Shown here in pieces: positions 20,399 through 29,292 of a stretch of DNA of 64,000 bases (the first letter of the stretch is position 1; each line of letters starts with the position of its first letter). This stretch comes from Propionivibrio dicarboxylicus (GTDB taxonomy: Bacteria > Pseudomonadota > Gammaproteobacteria > Burkholderiales > Rhodocyclaceae): positions 248,001 to 312,000 of the forward strand of contig NZ_FNCY01000001.1 of assembly GCF_900099695.1 (NCBI RefSeq), given 5' to 3'. The notes beneath the pieces were generated by a model. It saw only the letters and a list, made by a program, of their open reading frames with translations. It ran no database searches and had not been told where the DNA came from. The translations under genes and the position numbers were made by a program.

Positions 20399-21760
20399 TC
20401 ACGCCGAATCTGCAACGACGCCCGGGGACGCTGGCATCGCCACGCACGGCAGGCTCATCTCGACGGCAAGACCGCCGCCATCGGCCTCCGACAAGCGCAC
20501 ACTGCCGCCGCAGCGGACGACGATCCGGCGCACGATGGCCAAGCCGAGGCCGCAGCTGCCGCGCGTCGCGCGCGCCGGCTCACCCTGAACGAAGGCCTCG
20601 AAGACACGCGCACGCTGCGCCGGCGGAATCCCCGGACCGTGATCGCGTACCGTCAGCAGAACCGACGCCGGCTCCGGCGCCGACACGGCGATCTCGACCG
20701 GCGGAGCGCCATACTGCAACGCGTTGCCGATCAGGTTGTCGAGTACCCGCTGCAAATCGCCATGCGCGACGGCAACGTGACACGCCACCGCCGCCGGTAC
20801 CACGGTCATGTCGACCGGCCGGCCGAGTTCGCGCTGGCGGGCCACCTCGTCGCTGACGGCGTCGGCCAGGCACAGCGGCGCAACCGGCGACGCCTCGTCA
20901 GCCTCGCTACGCAGGAACGATAGGCACTGGCCGACGATGCGCTCCATGTCCTCGCCATCGCGTTCAAGGCCCGCACGTTCGGCATCGTTCTCGAGCAAGG
21001 CCAGGCGCACGCGCAAGCGCGCCAGCGGCGCCCGCAGATCGTGCGTCAGGCCGGCCAGCATCTCGCGCCGCTCGGCGTCGGCTTGCGCCAGTTGCGACAC
21101 CATCCGGTTATGCTGTTCGGCGAGTTGACGCACTTCCATCGGTCCCTCGGGCAGCACCGGTCGCGCCCGCCCGTCGCCGGTCGCGACGACGGCCTCGCCA
21201 AGACGGCGTAGCGGCCGGACGATGCCGCGCACGAACACGCCAGCGACCACGATCAGCGCCAACAAGGCGCCGCCGAGCCAGAACCATTGTTCGAGCGGCA
21301 TGCCGCGCGGCTCGAAACGCGGCGGCGGCAACACCAGCCACCAGCGCTCGCCCGTCACATCAAAGCCGATCCAGAGGCTGCTGCGACGGCCCTGGCCCTC
21401 GTTTCGCAACACCACCGGCTCGCCCAGACTGCGGCCGAGCTCGATACCGAGCCGTCCGGCAAAACCGAAATTGGGCGTTCGCTCCGGCACATCCCGACCA
21501 TCCGGTCGCAGTTGCAACCAGGGGCCACCTGGATCGGTCTGCTCGAGCTTGCGCCGCGCGCGCTCGTCAAGGCCGGGCAGGATCGTCTGCAGCAAACGGA
21601 TCTGGCCGGCGATATGCTGGCCTGTCTGCCGAAGATGCGATTCGCGACCGTCGTGAAAAACAACCGAGAAGGTAGTGATCTCGGCCACCGCGACGACAAT
21701 GACGACCAGCAGGACGGTCAGCTTCGCCAGTGAGAAAGGCCAGAGCCGGGGCAGTTTCAT
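20399..21760 (-). CDS. Two-component sensor histidine kinase, EnvZ/OmpR-partner class
   Basis: About 453 residues: TM1 (about 12-34), a periplasmic region of about 125 residues, TM2 (about 160-180), HAMP, HisKA with phospho-acceptor His240 (LAGLTHDLRAPLARLR), and an ATPase domain with N box (NLIGNALQYG), G1 (DHGPGI) and G2 (GSCGLGLAIV). The start ATG 21760 overlaps the regulator stop as ATGA, so the pair is translationally coupled; the frame upstream of it only shadows the regulator gene. The divergent Spy-like gene suggests an envelope-stress signal as in CpxA or BaeS, but this is inference. Confidence 0.94.
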   Translation of the reverse strand: MKLPRLWPFSLAKLTVLLVVIVVAVAEITTFSVVFHDGRESHLRQTGQHIAGQIRLLQTILPGLDERARRKLEQTDPGGPWLQLRPDGRDVPERTPNFGFAGRLGIELGRSLGEPVVLRNEGQGRRSSLWIGFDVTGERWWLVLPPPRFEPRGMPLEQWFWLGGALLALIVVAGVFVRGIVRPLRRLGEAVVATGDGRARPVLPEGPMEVRQLAEQHNRMVSQLAQADAERREMLAGLTHDLRAPLARLRVRLALLENDAERAGLERDGEDMERIVGQCLSFLRSEADEASPVAPLCLADAVSDEVARQRELGRPVDMTVVPAAVACHVAVAHGDLQRVLDNLIGNALQYGAPPVEIAVSAPEPASVLLTVRDHGPGIPPAQRARVFEAFVQGEPARATRGSCGLGLAIVRRIVVRCGGSVRLSEADGGGLAVEMSLPCVAMPASPGVVADSA

Positions 21761-22479
21761 CCCTTCGACTCCGCCTTCGTCGCACCGTCGGGCACGAACA
21801 CGTAGCCGACCCCCCAAACGGTCTGCAGGAAGCGCGGCTGCGTCGGATCCACCTCGATCAGGCGGCGCAGGCGGTGGATCTGCACATCGATCGCCCGATC
21901 GAAGGATTCCGAGTCGTCGCCCCGTGTCATTTCGAGCAAACGCTCGCGTTTCATCGGCCGCCCGGCGTTGTTGACCAAGGCATTGAGCAGCGCGAACTCG
22001 CCGCTCGTCAGCACCATCTCCTCGCCATGACGTTCGAGTCGCCGGGTGGCGCGATCGAAAGCCCAGTCGCCGAACCGATACACGCCGCCTTGCGTCTGCG
22101 GCGCCGCAGCCGGTTGCGCCCCGCGGCGCAGCACGGCCTCGATGCGCGCGACCAGTTCGCGCGGATCGAAAGGCTTGCCGACATAGTCGTCTGCCCCCAT
22201 TTCGAGCCCGACGACACGATCGACCGGTTCGTCGCGCGCGGTCAGCATGATGATCGGGACCGTCTCGCCACGCCCGCGTAAGCGCCGGCATGCCGCCAGG
22301 CCGTCCTCGCCGGGCATCATCAGGTCAAGGACCAGCAGGTGCGGCTGATAGCGTTCGAGATAGGCATCGAGCTGACGGGTGTCTGGCAGCAGCAACACGT
22401 CGAGCCCATGACGTCCGAGATAGGTCGCCAATAGCTGCCGTAATTCTGGATCGTCGTCGACAAGCAGGATCTTTTTCAT
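21757..22479 (-). CDS. OmpR-family response regulator
   Basis: About 240 residues: receiver domain with phospho-acceptor Asp52 (LLVLDLMMPGEDGL), acidic pocket (VDDDPE) and Lys (GKPFDPRELVARI), then an OmpR/PhoB winged helix (about 140-235; FALLNALVNNAGRPMKRERLL, IDVQIHRLRRLIE, TVWGVGYVFVP). The start ATG 22479 begins the canonical MKKILLVDDD; an ATG 36 bases upstream lacks a ribosome site. It forms an operon with the kinase gene and is divergent from a Spy-like gene 217 bases away, so the shared intergenic region is the first place to look for its binding sites. Confidence 0.95.
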   Translation of the reverse strand: MKKILLVDDDPELRQLLATYLGRHGLDVLLLPDTRQLDAYLERYQPHLLVLDLMMPGEDGLAACRRLRGRGETVPIIMLTARDEPVDRVVGLEMGADDYVGKPFDPRELVARIEAVLRRGAQPAAAPQTQGGVYRFGDWAFDRATRRLERHGEEMVLTSGEFALLNALVNNAGRPMKRERLLEMTRGDDSESFDRAIDVQIHRLRRLIEVDPTQPRFLQTVWGVGYVFVPDGATKAESKG

Positions 22480-22695
22480 GGATTTACACCGAGAGGCAAA
22501 TTCTCTGGCTACCATTCTATGTCAGCCGGATGCGCGCGAAAGCACGCCGAAACAATTTGAAACCGGCCATCCCGAGCGCGAAATTCTTTGCAACGCGCTA
22601 GCACAGACAATGGCGACATCGCTTCAGGCCGCAAGGCTCCTTACCGGACGCCGCAGGACAAGCGAATGTTCCATTCATCATCAAGGAGTACCGCA

Positions 22696-23274
22696 ATGAA
22701 AATTCATAAGCATTCCCCCCGCTTTCTGATCGCCGCGCTGACGCTTTCGCTCGGCGTCGCTGCCGGCGCGTTCGCCATGCCGCGCGGCGAGGCCGGAAGT
22801 CCGGGCATGCAGATGCACGGCATGCATGCCGGCTTTGCCCATGGCGGTCGCGCCATGCAACGCCTGCACGACGATCTCAAGCTCGACGCCGCGCAGGAAG
22901 CCGCCTGGCAGGATGCCGAAAAATTCGCCAAGGACAGCTTCGCCAACGGCCGCGACGCATTCCGCAAACAGCACGAGGAAATCCAGGCCGCGCTGGCGCA
23001 GCCAGGCGCCGACCTGCGCGCCATCGTCAAGCGCATGGACGATCTGAAAGCCGAAGGGCAGAAGCAGCGCACGGCCGTCCGCGACCGCTGGCTCGCGGTC
23101 TATGACAAGCTCAACCCCGAGCAGAAAGAAAAGGCACGGCTTTTCTTCAAGGCCGGCGCCGAACGCATGACACGTGGCCGTACCGCATCCGAATGGCATC
23201 ATCGTCCGCAGCGCGGCGGACTACCGGGCGATGCGCGCCCGGCACCTGACAACGTTTCTCCCCGCGCCAACTAG
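22696..23274 (+). CDS. Spy/CpxP family periplasmic protein (LTXXQ repeat)
   Basis: A 192-residue exported protein: signal peptide (about 1-28, ending GAFA), a His/Met-rich segment (PGMQMHGMHAGFAHGGRAM) and an all-helical body with two LTXXQ-like motifs in degenerate form (LDAAQEAAW and LNPEQKEKA). Spy and CpxP are periplasmic chaperones or stress sensors, and CpxP inhibits the kinase CpxA. The Met/His-rich N-terminus suggests possible metal contact. AAGGAG lies before ATG 22696. The gene is divergent from the two-component operon and ends in its own terminator just ahead of the efflux operon. Confidence 0.87.
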   Translation: MKIHKHSPRFLIAALTLSLGVAAGAFAMPRGEAGSPGMQMHGMHAGFAHGGRAMQRLHDDLKLDAAQEAAWQDAEKFAKDSFANGRDAFRKQHEEIQAALAQPGADLRAIVKRMDDLKAEGQKQRTAVRDRWLAVYDKLNPEQKEKARLFFKAGAERMTRGRTASEWHHRPQRGGLPGDARPAPDNVSPRAN

Positions 23275-23284
23275 GCGCACTTTT

Positions 23285-23313
23285 CGGCCCGGCGTGTCCG
23301 GGCCGCTTTTTTT
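23285..23313 (+). terminator. Intrinsic terminator after the Spy-like gene
   Basis: Perfect 8-bp stem CGGCCCGG (23285-23292) with CCGGGCCG (23298-23305), five-base loop, then C and seven Ts (23307-23313). It ends only 24 bases before the next start codon. Confidence 0.9.
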
Positions 23314-23336
23314 CCCGAAATCCAAAACGCGTATCG

Positions 23337-24776
23337 ATGCATTCTTCCCGTTTCCTGCTCCCGCTGATGCTGCTCAGCCTGCTCGGCGGTTGCGCTTCAC
23401 TCGAACAACGTTTCGACAAGACCCGCTCGGACACGACGATTGCGATCCCGGTACGCTGGGACGCTCCGACGCCAACCAGCGCAGCCCTGGCTCCGGACGA
23501 ACTCGCCCGCTGGTGGACGCGACTGGCCGACCCGACACTCGACACGCTGGTCGCCACCGCCCTGAACAATGCCCCGGATATTCGCAGCGCCCAGGCGAAA
23601 TTGCGCCAGTCGCGCGCGGCCCAGGCGCTTGCCGTTGCCAACCTGGCGCCCTCGCTCGATGCCTCGGCGTCGTCAACGCGCGCACTGACCGGGCTCGCCG
23701 CCGGCGGCAGCGGCACCCCGCAAACGCTTCATGCCGCTGGCTTCGACGCGAGTTGGGAACCGTCGATTTTCGGCGGTCTGCGCGACGCTGCCGCCGGCGC
23801 CCGAGCCGATGCCGATGCCATGGCAGCCAGTCTCGCCGCAACACAGGTATCGCTCGCGGCCGAAGTCGCCACGCAGTACGTCACGCTACGCGCCAGCCAA
23901 CGCCGCCTCGCCATCGCCCAAGCCAACGTCATCAGCCAGGACGAAACGCTGCAGATCGCCGTCTGGCGGGAAATGGCCGGCCTCGTCACGGCGCTCGACG
24001 TCGAACAGGCGCGCACCAATCTCGCCCAGACGCGGGCGACGATCCCCAGTCTAGAAAGCAGCCGCGCCGGCGCCGAGCACCGGTTGGCGCTGCTCACCGG
24101 CCAGCCGCCGGCAACCTTGCGCCAGCGCCTGGCGATACCGGCGGCATTGCCGGAGGTGCCGACGGACATTGCCGTTGGCATTCCGACCGACACTCTGCGC
24201 CAACGTCCCGACGTCCAGGCCGCCGAACTGACGCTCAAGGCCGAGATCGCCCGCAGCATGCAACGCGAAGCCGACCGATTGCCAAGCCTGAGCTTGAGCG
24301 GATCGTTCGGCTGGCAGGCAACCGGCATCGACGCACTGACCGGCGGCACCAGCGCCGTGCGCTCGCTGGCCGCCAGCCTCGCCGGCAATCTGTTCGACGG
24401 CGGCCGCATCCGCAGCCGTCTCGCCGCGCAACGCGCCGTCGAAGAACAGGCGCTGATCGCTTGGGAAAAAAGCCTGCTGACCGCACTTGAAGACGTCGAA
24501 AACGCGCTGACGTCCTACCGCGTCGGGCGCACGCGCGTCGATGCCCGCCGCCAGGCGGCCGACGCGGCCGGAAAAGCCGCCCAGTTGGCGCGCACGCAGT
24601 ACCAAGCCGGCATCGCCGATTTCCAGAAAGTACTCGAGACCGAACGCACCCGCCTGAGCGCCGAAGACAGCCTCGCTTCCGCCGAAGCAGATCTCCTGAA
24701 CGCCGTCGTCCAACTCTACAAGGCGCTTGGCGGCGGCTGGCAAACCAGCCAGGACAGCAGCGACAGACCCTCATGA
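23337..24776 (+). CDS. Outer-membrane efflux lipoprotein, NodT family (TolC-like)
   Basis: A 479-residue TolC/OprM-type outer-membrane factor. A lipoprotein signal with lipobox LLGGC (Cys19) is followed by two OEP repeats: long helical segments and beta strands (LARWWTRLADPTLDTLVATAL, AQLARTQYQAGIADFQKVLETERTRL). It forms the outer-membrane duct of a tripartite exporter. The next gene starts inside its stop codon (ATGA), so it belongs with the MacA and MacB-like genes. No clear ribosome site precedes ATG 23337; translation may depend on other leader elements. Confidence 0.92.
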   Translation: MHSSRFLLPLMLLSLLGGCASLEQRFDKTRSDTTIAIPVRWDAPTPTSAALAPDELARWWTRLADPTLDTLVATALNNAPDIRSAQAKLRQSRAAQALAVANLAPSLDASASSTRALTGLAAGGSGTPQTLHAAGFDASWEPSIFGGLRDAAAGARADADAMAASLAATQVSLAAEVATQYVTLRASQRRLAIAQANVISQDETLQIAVWREMAGLVTALDVEQARTNLAQTRATIPSLESSRAGAEHRLALLTGQPPATLRQRLAIPAALPEVPTDIAVGIPTDTLRQRPDVQAAELTLKAEIARSMQREADRLPSLSLSGSFGWQATGIDALTGGTSAVRSLAASLAGNLFDGGRIRSRLAAQRAVEEQALIAWEKSLLTALEDVENALTSYRVGRTRVDARRQAADAAGKAAQLARTQYQAGIADFQKVLETERTRLSAEDSLASAEADLLNAVVQLYKALGGGWQTSQDSSDRPS

Positions 24777-26059
24777 AGCAACCCGATATGAACCTTCCCG
24801 ATTTCAATGCCGACCGTCTCCGCGCGCCCACCGGCTGGCGCCGATTCCTTCGATCGAAACCGCTGCTCATTGGCGGCGGTCTCGCCATCGCCGCACTCGT
24901 TCTACTGGTCGCACTCCCCGGCGGATCGAGTGATCACGGCGGACGCTACCGGACCGAAGCGGCCAGCCGCGGCAAACTCGTCGTCACGATCTCGGCCAGC
25001 GGTACCCTGCAACCGACACGCTCGGTCGACGTCGGCTGCGAACTCTCGGGAACGCTCGAAGCGGTGCTGGCCAACGAAAACGACCATGTCCGCAAGGGAC
25101 AGGTCGTCGCCCGACTCGACACCTCGAAACTGCGCGACGCCGTCGCCAAATCGGCGGCCGCCGTCGCCGCCGCCGAAGCCGGTGTGCTGCAGGCCGAAGC
25201 CACCGTCGCCGAAGCGCGCGCCAGCCTCGGCCGCTTGCGCCATGTTGCCGAACTCTCGGGCGGCAAGGTGCCTTCGAAGACCGAGCTGGAAACCGCCGAA
25301 GCCACCTACCAGCGCGCCGTCGCCAACGTCGCCAGCGCCAAGGCCACGGTCACCCAGGCACGGGCAGCGCTGAAGACCGACGAGACCAATATCGACAAGG
25401 CCGTCATCCGCGCCCAGACCGACGGTGTCGTGCTGACACGCAAGGTCGAACCCGGCCAGACGATCGTCGCTGCGATGACGACGCCGGTGCTGTTCACGAT
25501 CGCCGAAGACCTGACCAAGATGGAGTTGCAGGTCAAAGTCGACGAAGCCGACGTTGGCAGCGTCAAGCTCGGCCAGTCGGCCAACTTCACTGTCTCCGCC
25601 TGGCCCGGTCGCAAGTTCCCGGCGACGCTCCAGCGTGTCGGCCTCGGCTCGACGACGACCGACAACGTCGTCACCTACAAGACCGTACTCAGTGTTGCCA
25701 ACGACGATCTGGCGCTCCGCCCCGGCATGACGGCGACGGCGCGCATCGTCACCGCGCAGCGCGACGATGTGCTGCTCGTCCCCAACGCGGCGCTGCGCTT
25801 TACGCCGCCCGATATCGCCGGTGAAGCGCCGTCCGGCAGTTTCCTCTCGCGCTTGCTGCCGCGTCCACCGCAACCGAGGAAGACCACCCCGGCAAGCAGC
25901 ACGACCGATGCCAAACAGGTATGGACGTTGCAAGATGGACGCCCTGTCGCCATCGCCGTCCAAACCGGCGCCAGCAACGGCCGCCAGACCGAGATCACCG
26001 GGGGCGAGTTGAAGGACGGCATGGCGATCATCGTCGACTATCAGGAAGCGCCGCGGTGA
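24773..26059 (+). CDS. MacA-like periplasmic adaptor (HlyD/RND adaptor family)
   Basis: A 428-residue membrane-fusion protein: cytoplasmic N-terminus, one TM helix (about 33-51), lipoyl-like half-motifs (SASGTLQPTRSVDVGCELSGTL and DGVVLTRKVEPGQTIV) flanking a helical hairpin rich in Ala/Glu, then beta-barrel and membrane-proximal domains (VDEADVGSVKLGQSANFTVSAWPG). It links the MacB-type ABC pump to the TolC-type duct. It overlaps both neighbours by four bases, ATGA with the gene before and GTGA with the ATPase after it. Confidence 0.92.
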   Translation: MKQPDMNLPDFNADRLRAPTGWRRFLRSKPLLIGGGLAIAALVLLVALPGGSSDHGGRYRTEAASRGKLVVTISASGTLQPTRSVDVGCELSGTLEAVLANENDHVRKGQVVARLDTSKLRDAVAKSAAAVAAAEAGVLQAEATVAEARASLGRLRHVAELSGGKVPSKTELETAEATYQRAVANVASAKATVTQARAALKTDETNIDKAVIRAQTDGVVLTRKVEPGQTIVAAMTTPVLFTIAEDLTKMELQVKVDEADVGSVKLGQSANFTVSAWPGRKFPATLQRVGLGSTTTDNVVTYKTVLSVANDDLALRPGMTATARIVTAQRDDVLLVPNAALRFTPPDIAGEAPSGSFLSRLLPRPPQPRKTTPASSTTDAKQVWTLQDGRPVAIAVQTGASNGRQTEITGGELKDGMAIIVDYQEAPR

Positions 26060-26757
26060 GCGATTCGCCATTGATCCGCCTGCGCGGCATCACCAAGACT
26101 TATGGCAACGGCGTCGCCGCTTTCCAGGCACTGAAAGGCATCGACCTCGACATTCCGGCCGGCCAGTTCGTCGCCATCATGGGACCGAGCGGATCGGGCA
26201 AGTCGACGGCGCTCAACCTGCTCGGCTGCCTCGATGGCCCGAGCAGCGGCAGCTACCGCTTCCGCGACATCGGCGTCGACACGCTCGACCGGCAACAACG
26301 GGCGCTGCTGCGCCGCCACTGCCTCGGTTTCGTCTTTCAGGGTTTCAACCTGCTCGCCCGCACCTCGGCGCAGGAAAACGTCGAGTTGCCGCTGCTCTAT
26401 CGCGGCGCCGAAACCGCCCAGCGTCACGCCGCGGCGCGCGAGGCGCTGGCCCACGTCGGCCTGACCGGCTGGGAACACCACACGCCGGCCGAGCTTTCGG
26501 GTGGCCAACAACAGCGCGTCGCCATCGCCCGCGCCATCGTCACCCGCCCCTTGCTCCTGCTCGCCGACGAACCGACCGGCAACCTCGACAGCCAGCGCGG
26601 CCACGAGATCATGGAACTGCTTGTCACACTCAACCGCCAACAGGGCATCACCATCGTCATGGTCACGCACGAACCGGAGATGGCCGACTATGCCGACCGC
26701 ATCATCCGTTTCAGCGACGGCCTGGTCGCCAGCGATCACGAAAAGGAGCGCGCATGA
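26056..26757 (+). CDS. MacB/LolD-type ABC transporter ATP-binding protein
   Basis: About 233 residues with Walker A GPSGSGKST, signature LSGGQQQRVAIARAIV, Walker B LLLADEPTGNLDS and the H-loop VMVTHEPEMADYA. In E. coli MacB the ATPase and permease are one chain; here they are two genes, as in many betaproteobacteria. The start is GTG 26056, overlapping the adaptor stop, with AGGAA upstream. It powers the mechanotransmission mechanism of MacB-type exporters rather than moving substrate through the inner membrane. Confidence 0.95.
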   Translation: MSDSPLIRLRGITKTYGNGVAAFQALKGIDLDIPAGQFVAIMGPSGSGKSTALNLLGCLDGPSSGSYRFRDIGVDTLDRQQRALLRRHCLGFVFQGFNLLARTSAQENVELPLLYRGAETAQRHAAAREALAHVGLTGWEHHTPAELSGGQQQRVAIARAIVTRPLLLLADEPTGNLDSQRGHEIMELLVTLNRQQGITIVMVTHEPEMADYADRIIRFSDGLVASDHEKERA

Positions 26758-27974
26758 CGCAGATGCTGCTCAACGCCCTGCTGCTCGCGCTGCGCGCGAT
26801 CCGGCGCAACCTGATGCGCTCCTTCCTGACCGTCCTCGGCGTCGTCATCGGCGTTGCCGCGGTCATCACCATGGTGACGCTCGGCAACGGCGCCACCCGC
26901 ATGGTTTCCGACCAGATCTCCAGCCTCGGCAGCAACCTGCTGATCCTGCGGCCCGGCCAGCAACTCGGCCCGGGCCGCGACAGCGCCGGTGCGCAGAATT
27001 TCAAGCTCAGCGACGTCGATGCGATCGAAAGCCAGATCCCGAGCCTGCGCGCGGTCGCGCCGGTGGTCGGTAGCAAGGTCACGCTGGTTGCCGGCAACCA
27101 GAACTGGCAATCGCAGGTGAACGGCACCACCAATGCCTACCTCACCACCGGTAACTGGACGCTGGCCGCCGGCCGCAGCTTCGAGGACGACGAGGAGAGC
27201 GCCGGCAAGGCCGTCTGCATTCTCGGCAATACCGTCCGCAAGCAGCTGTTCGGCAACGTCTCGCCGATCGGCAACGAACTGCGCGTCAAGAATTTCAGCT
27301 GCCAGGTCATCGGCCTCCTGCGCGCCAAGGGACAAGGCGCGATGGGCCAGGATCAGGATGACATTGTGCTGATGCCGGTGCGCACCGCGCAGCGGCGGCT
27401 GATCGGCAACGTCACCGATGTCTCGATGCTGATGCTGTCCTTGCGCGACGGCGTCAGCGCCGACCCGGTGATGGAGCAGATCCGGCGCCTGATGCGCGAG
27501 CGGCGCAAACTCGCCGAGCATATGGACGACGATTTCCATGTCATGGACACCAAGCAGATCGCCGAAACGCTTTCGGGCACGATCCGCACGATGACCGGCC
27601 TGCTCGGCGCCGTCGCTGCCGTCAGTCTGCTGGTCGGCGGCATCGGCATCATGAACATCATGCTCGTCTCGGTGACCGAGCGCACCCGCGAGATCGGCAT
27701 CCGCCTCGCCATCGGCGCGCTCGAACACGAGGTGCTGCTGCAATTCCTGATCGAAGCCGTCGTCCTCTCGGCGCTCGGCGGACTGATCGGCATCGCGCTC
27801 TCGCTCGTCGTCTGCCTGGCGTTGACGGCGTTGATGCACATGCCCTTCCTCTTCAATCCCGGCATCAACCTGTTGGCATTCTTCTTTTCCGCGCTGATCG
27901 GCATCGTCTTCGGCTACATGCCGGCGCGCCGCGCTGCCGGGCTCGACCCCATCGTCGCATTGAGATTCGAGTAG
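26754..27974 (+). CDS. MacB-type ABC transporter permease (FtsX-like)
   Basis: A 406-residue protein with the MacB topology: TM1 near the N-terminus (SFLTVLGVVIGVAAVITMVTL), a periplasmic MacB_PCD domain of about 220 residues, then three C-terminal TM helices of the FtsX fold (LLGAVAAVSLLVGGIGIMNIMLV, ALGGLIGIALSLVVCLALTAL, FFSALIGIVFGYMPARRAAGL). It starts within the ATPase stop (ATGA). The operon order outer-membrane factor, adaptor, ATPase, permease gives a complete tripartite exporter; likely substrates are lipopeptides, macrolides or siderophores, but none is determined by the sequence. Confidence 0.94.
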   Translation: MTQMLLNALLLALRAIRRNLMRSFLTVLGVVIGVAAVITMVTLGNGATRMVSDQISSLGSNLLILRPGQQLGPGRDSAGAQNFKLSDVDAIESQIPSLRAVAPVVGSKVTLVAGNQNWQSQVNGTTNAYLTTGNWTLAAGRSFEDDEESAGKAVCILGNTVRKQLFGNVSPIGNELRVKNFSCQVIGLLRAKGQGAMGQDQDDIVLMPVRTAQRRLIGNVTDVSMLMLSLRDGVSADPVMEQIRRLMRERRKLAEHMDDDFHVMDTKQIAETLSGTIRTMTGLLGAVAAVSLLVGGIGIMNIMLVSVTERTREIGIRLAIGALEHEVLLQFLIEAVVLSALGGLIGIALSLVVCLALTALMHMPFLFNPGINLLAFFFSALIGIVFGYMPARRAAGLDPIVALRFE

Positions 27975-28048
27975 TCAAAAAAAGGAACGCAGGGCGGACG
28001 AAATCGGCGTATAAACGTGGATTCCCGTGTTCGCTCCACTTTGTCTCC

Positions 28049-29239
28049 ATGTTGGGTCTTGACAGGCGCCCCGGCGCCGACCGGCAGGCCTCGCCTGCCG
28101 TCATCTGGCTGATCGGTTTTTTCGGCTTCATCAACCTCTATTCGATGCAATCGATCCTGCCGCTGGTCAGCGCCGATTTCGGCGCCTCGCCGCTGCAGGC
28201 CGGCGCCACCGTCGGCGCCACGGTACTCGCCGTCGCATTGGTCTCGCCGTTCATGGGCATGCTCTCCGACGCGCTCGGGCGCAAGGTCGTCATCTGCTGG
28301 TCGCTGTTCGGCCTCGCCGTGCCGACCGCCCTGATCCCGCTCGCCCACGGACTCGACAGCATCGTCCTCCTGCGCTTTCTCCAGGGGCTCGCCATCCCCG
28401 GCATCGTCGTCACCATCACCGCCTACATCGGCGAGGAATTCAGCGGCGACCAGGCCGCGCGCATCACCAGCGTCTACATGGGCGGCGCCGTCATGGGCGG
28501 ATTCTCGGGCCGCTTCATCACCGGCCACGCCAGTCACCTGCTCGGCTGGCGCGGGGCCTTCGTCACGCTCGTCGTCCTCAACCTGATCGGCGCGGTCGTC
28601 GCCGTCTGGCGCCTGCCGGCATCGCGCCGCTTCGTCGCCAACACCGATCCGGGGCAGGCCTTCCGCACGATCGCCATGCACCTGCGCAATCCCCGGCTGC
28701 TGGCCGCCTGCGCCGTCGGTTTCTGCGTGCTGTTCTCGCTGGTCGGCAGCTTCACCTATGTCAACTTCCTGCTCGCCGCGCCGCCCTTCGAACTCAGCGC
28801 CGCCGGACTCGCCAACATCTTCTGCGTCTATCTGCTCGGCGTCGTCATCACCCCGCTGGCCGGTCGTTTCATCGTCCGTTTCGGCTTCCTGCACGCGCTG
28901 CTGATCGCGCTCGGCATCTCCTCGCTCGGCATCGCCACGACGCTGGTGCCGGCATTGACCGCGGTGATCGCCGGCCTCGCCATCTGCTCTTCCGGCGTTT
29001 TCATCTGCCAGGCCGCGACGATCAGCTTCATTGCCCGCCACGTCCCAAACGGACGCTCGTCGGCCTCGGGACTCTATTACCTCGCCTACTACGCCGGCGG
29101 CGCCGCCGGCACCGGCATCGGTGGCCTGGCCTTCGAAGCCTGGACGTGGCAGGGCACGGTCGTGGCGATGATCCTGGTGCAGGCGCTGGCCGGCCTCATC
29201 GCCTGGCTCGGTTGGCGGGCGCCCGACACCGCCGGCTAA
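28049..29239 (+). CDS. MFS transporter
   Basis: A 396-residue protein with 12 TM helices. The N-terminal half has the MFS loop 2-3 motif (GMLSDALGRKVVI) and a helix 4-5 region fitting drug-type transporters (GLAIPGIVVTITAYIGEEF); it resembles the YnfM/Bcr-like group with NLYSMQSILPLVSADFG at helix 1. The substrate is unknown. Start ATG 28049 is the first in the frame with enough length but lacks an obvious ribosome site. It lies 75 bases after the MacB permease and could be read from the efflux operon. Confidence 0.87.
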   Translation: MLGLDRRPGADRQASPAVIWLIGFFGFINLYSMQSILPLVSADFGASPLQAGATVGATVLAVALVSPFMGMLSDALGRKVVICWSLFGLAVPTALIPLAHGLDSIVLLRFLQGLAIPGIVVTITAYIGEEFSGDQAARITSVYMGGAVMGGFSGRFITGHASHLLGWRGAFVTLVVLNLIGAVVAVWRLPASRRFVANTDPGQAFRTIAMHLRNPRLLAACAVGFCVLFSLVGSFTYVNFLLAAPPFELSAAGLANIFCVYLLGVVITPLAGRFIVRFGFLHALLIALGISSLGIATTLVPALTAVIAGLAICSSGVFICQAATISFIARHVPNGRSSASGLYYLAYYAGGAAGTGIGGLAFEAWTWQGTVVAMILVQALAGLIAWLGWRAPDTAG

Positions 29240-29258
29240 CCGGTCGGCGCCTGGGCGC

Positions 29259-29268
29259 TTGCTATAAT
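29259..29268 (+). promoter_or_regulatory. Extended -10 promoter of dacC operon
   Basis: TGCTATAAT, a perfect extended -10 (TGnTATAAT), lies 25 bases before ATG 29293. No good -35 is seen, as expected for extended -10 promoters. The leader would be about 20-30 bases. Confidence 0.65.
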
Positions 29269-29292
29269 CACAGCTTGTTCCTTCCACCCAAG

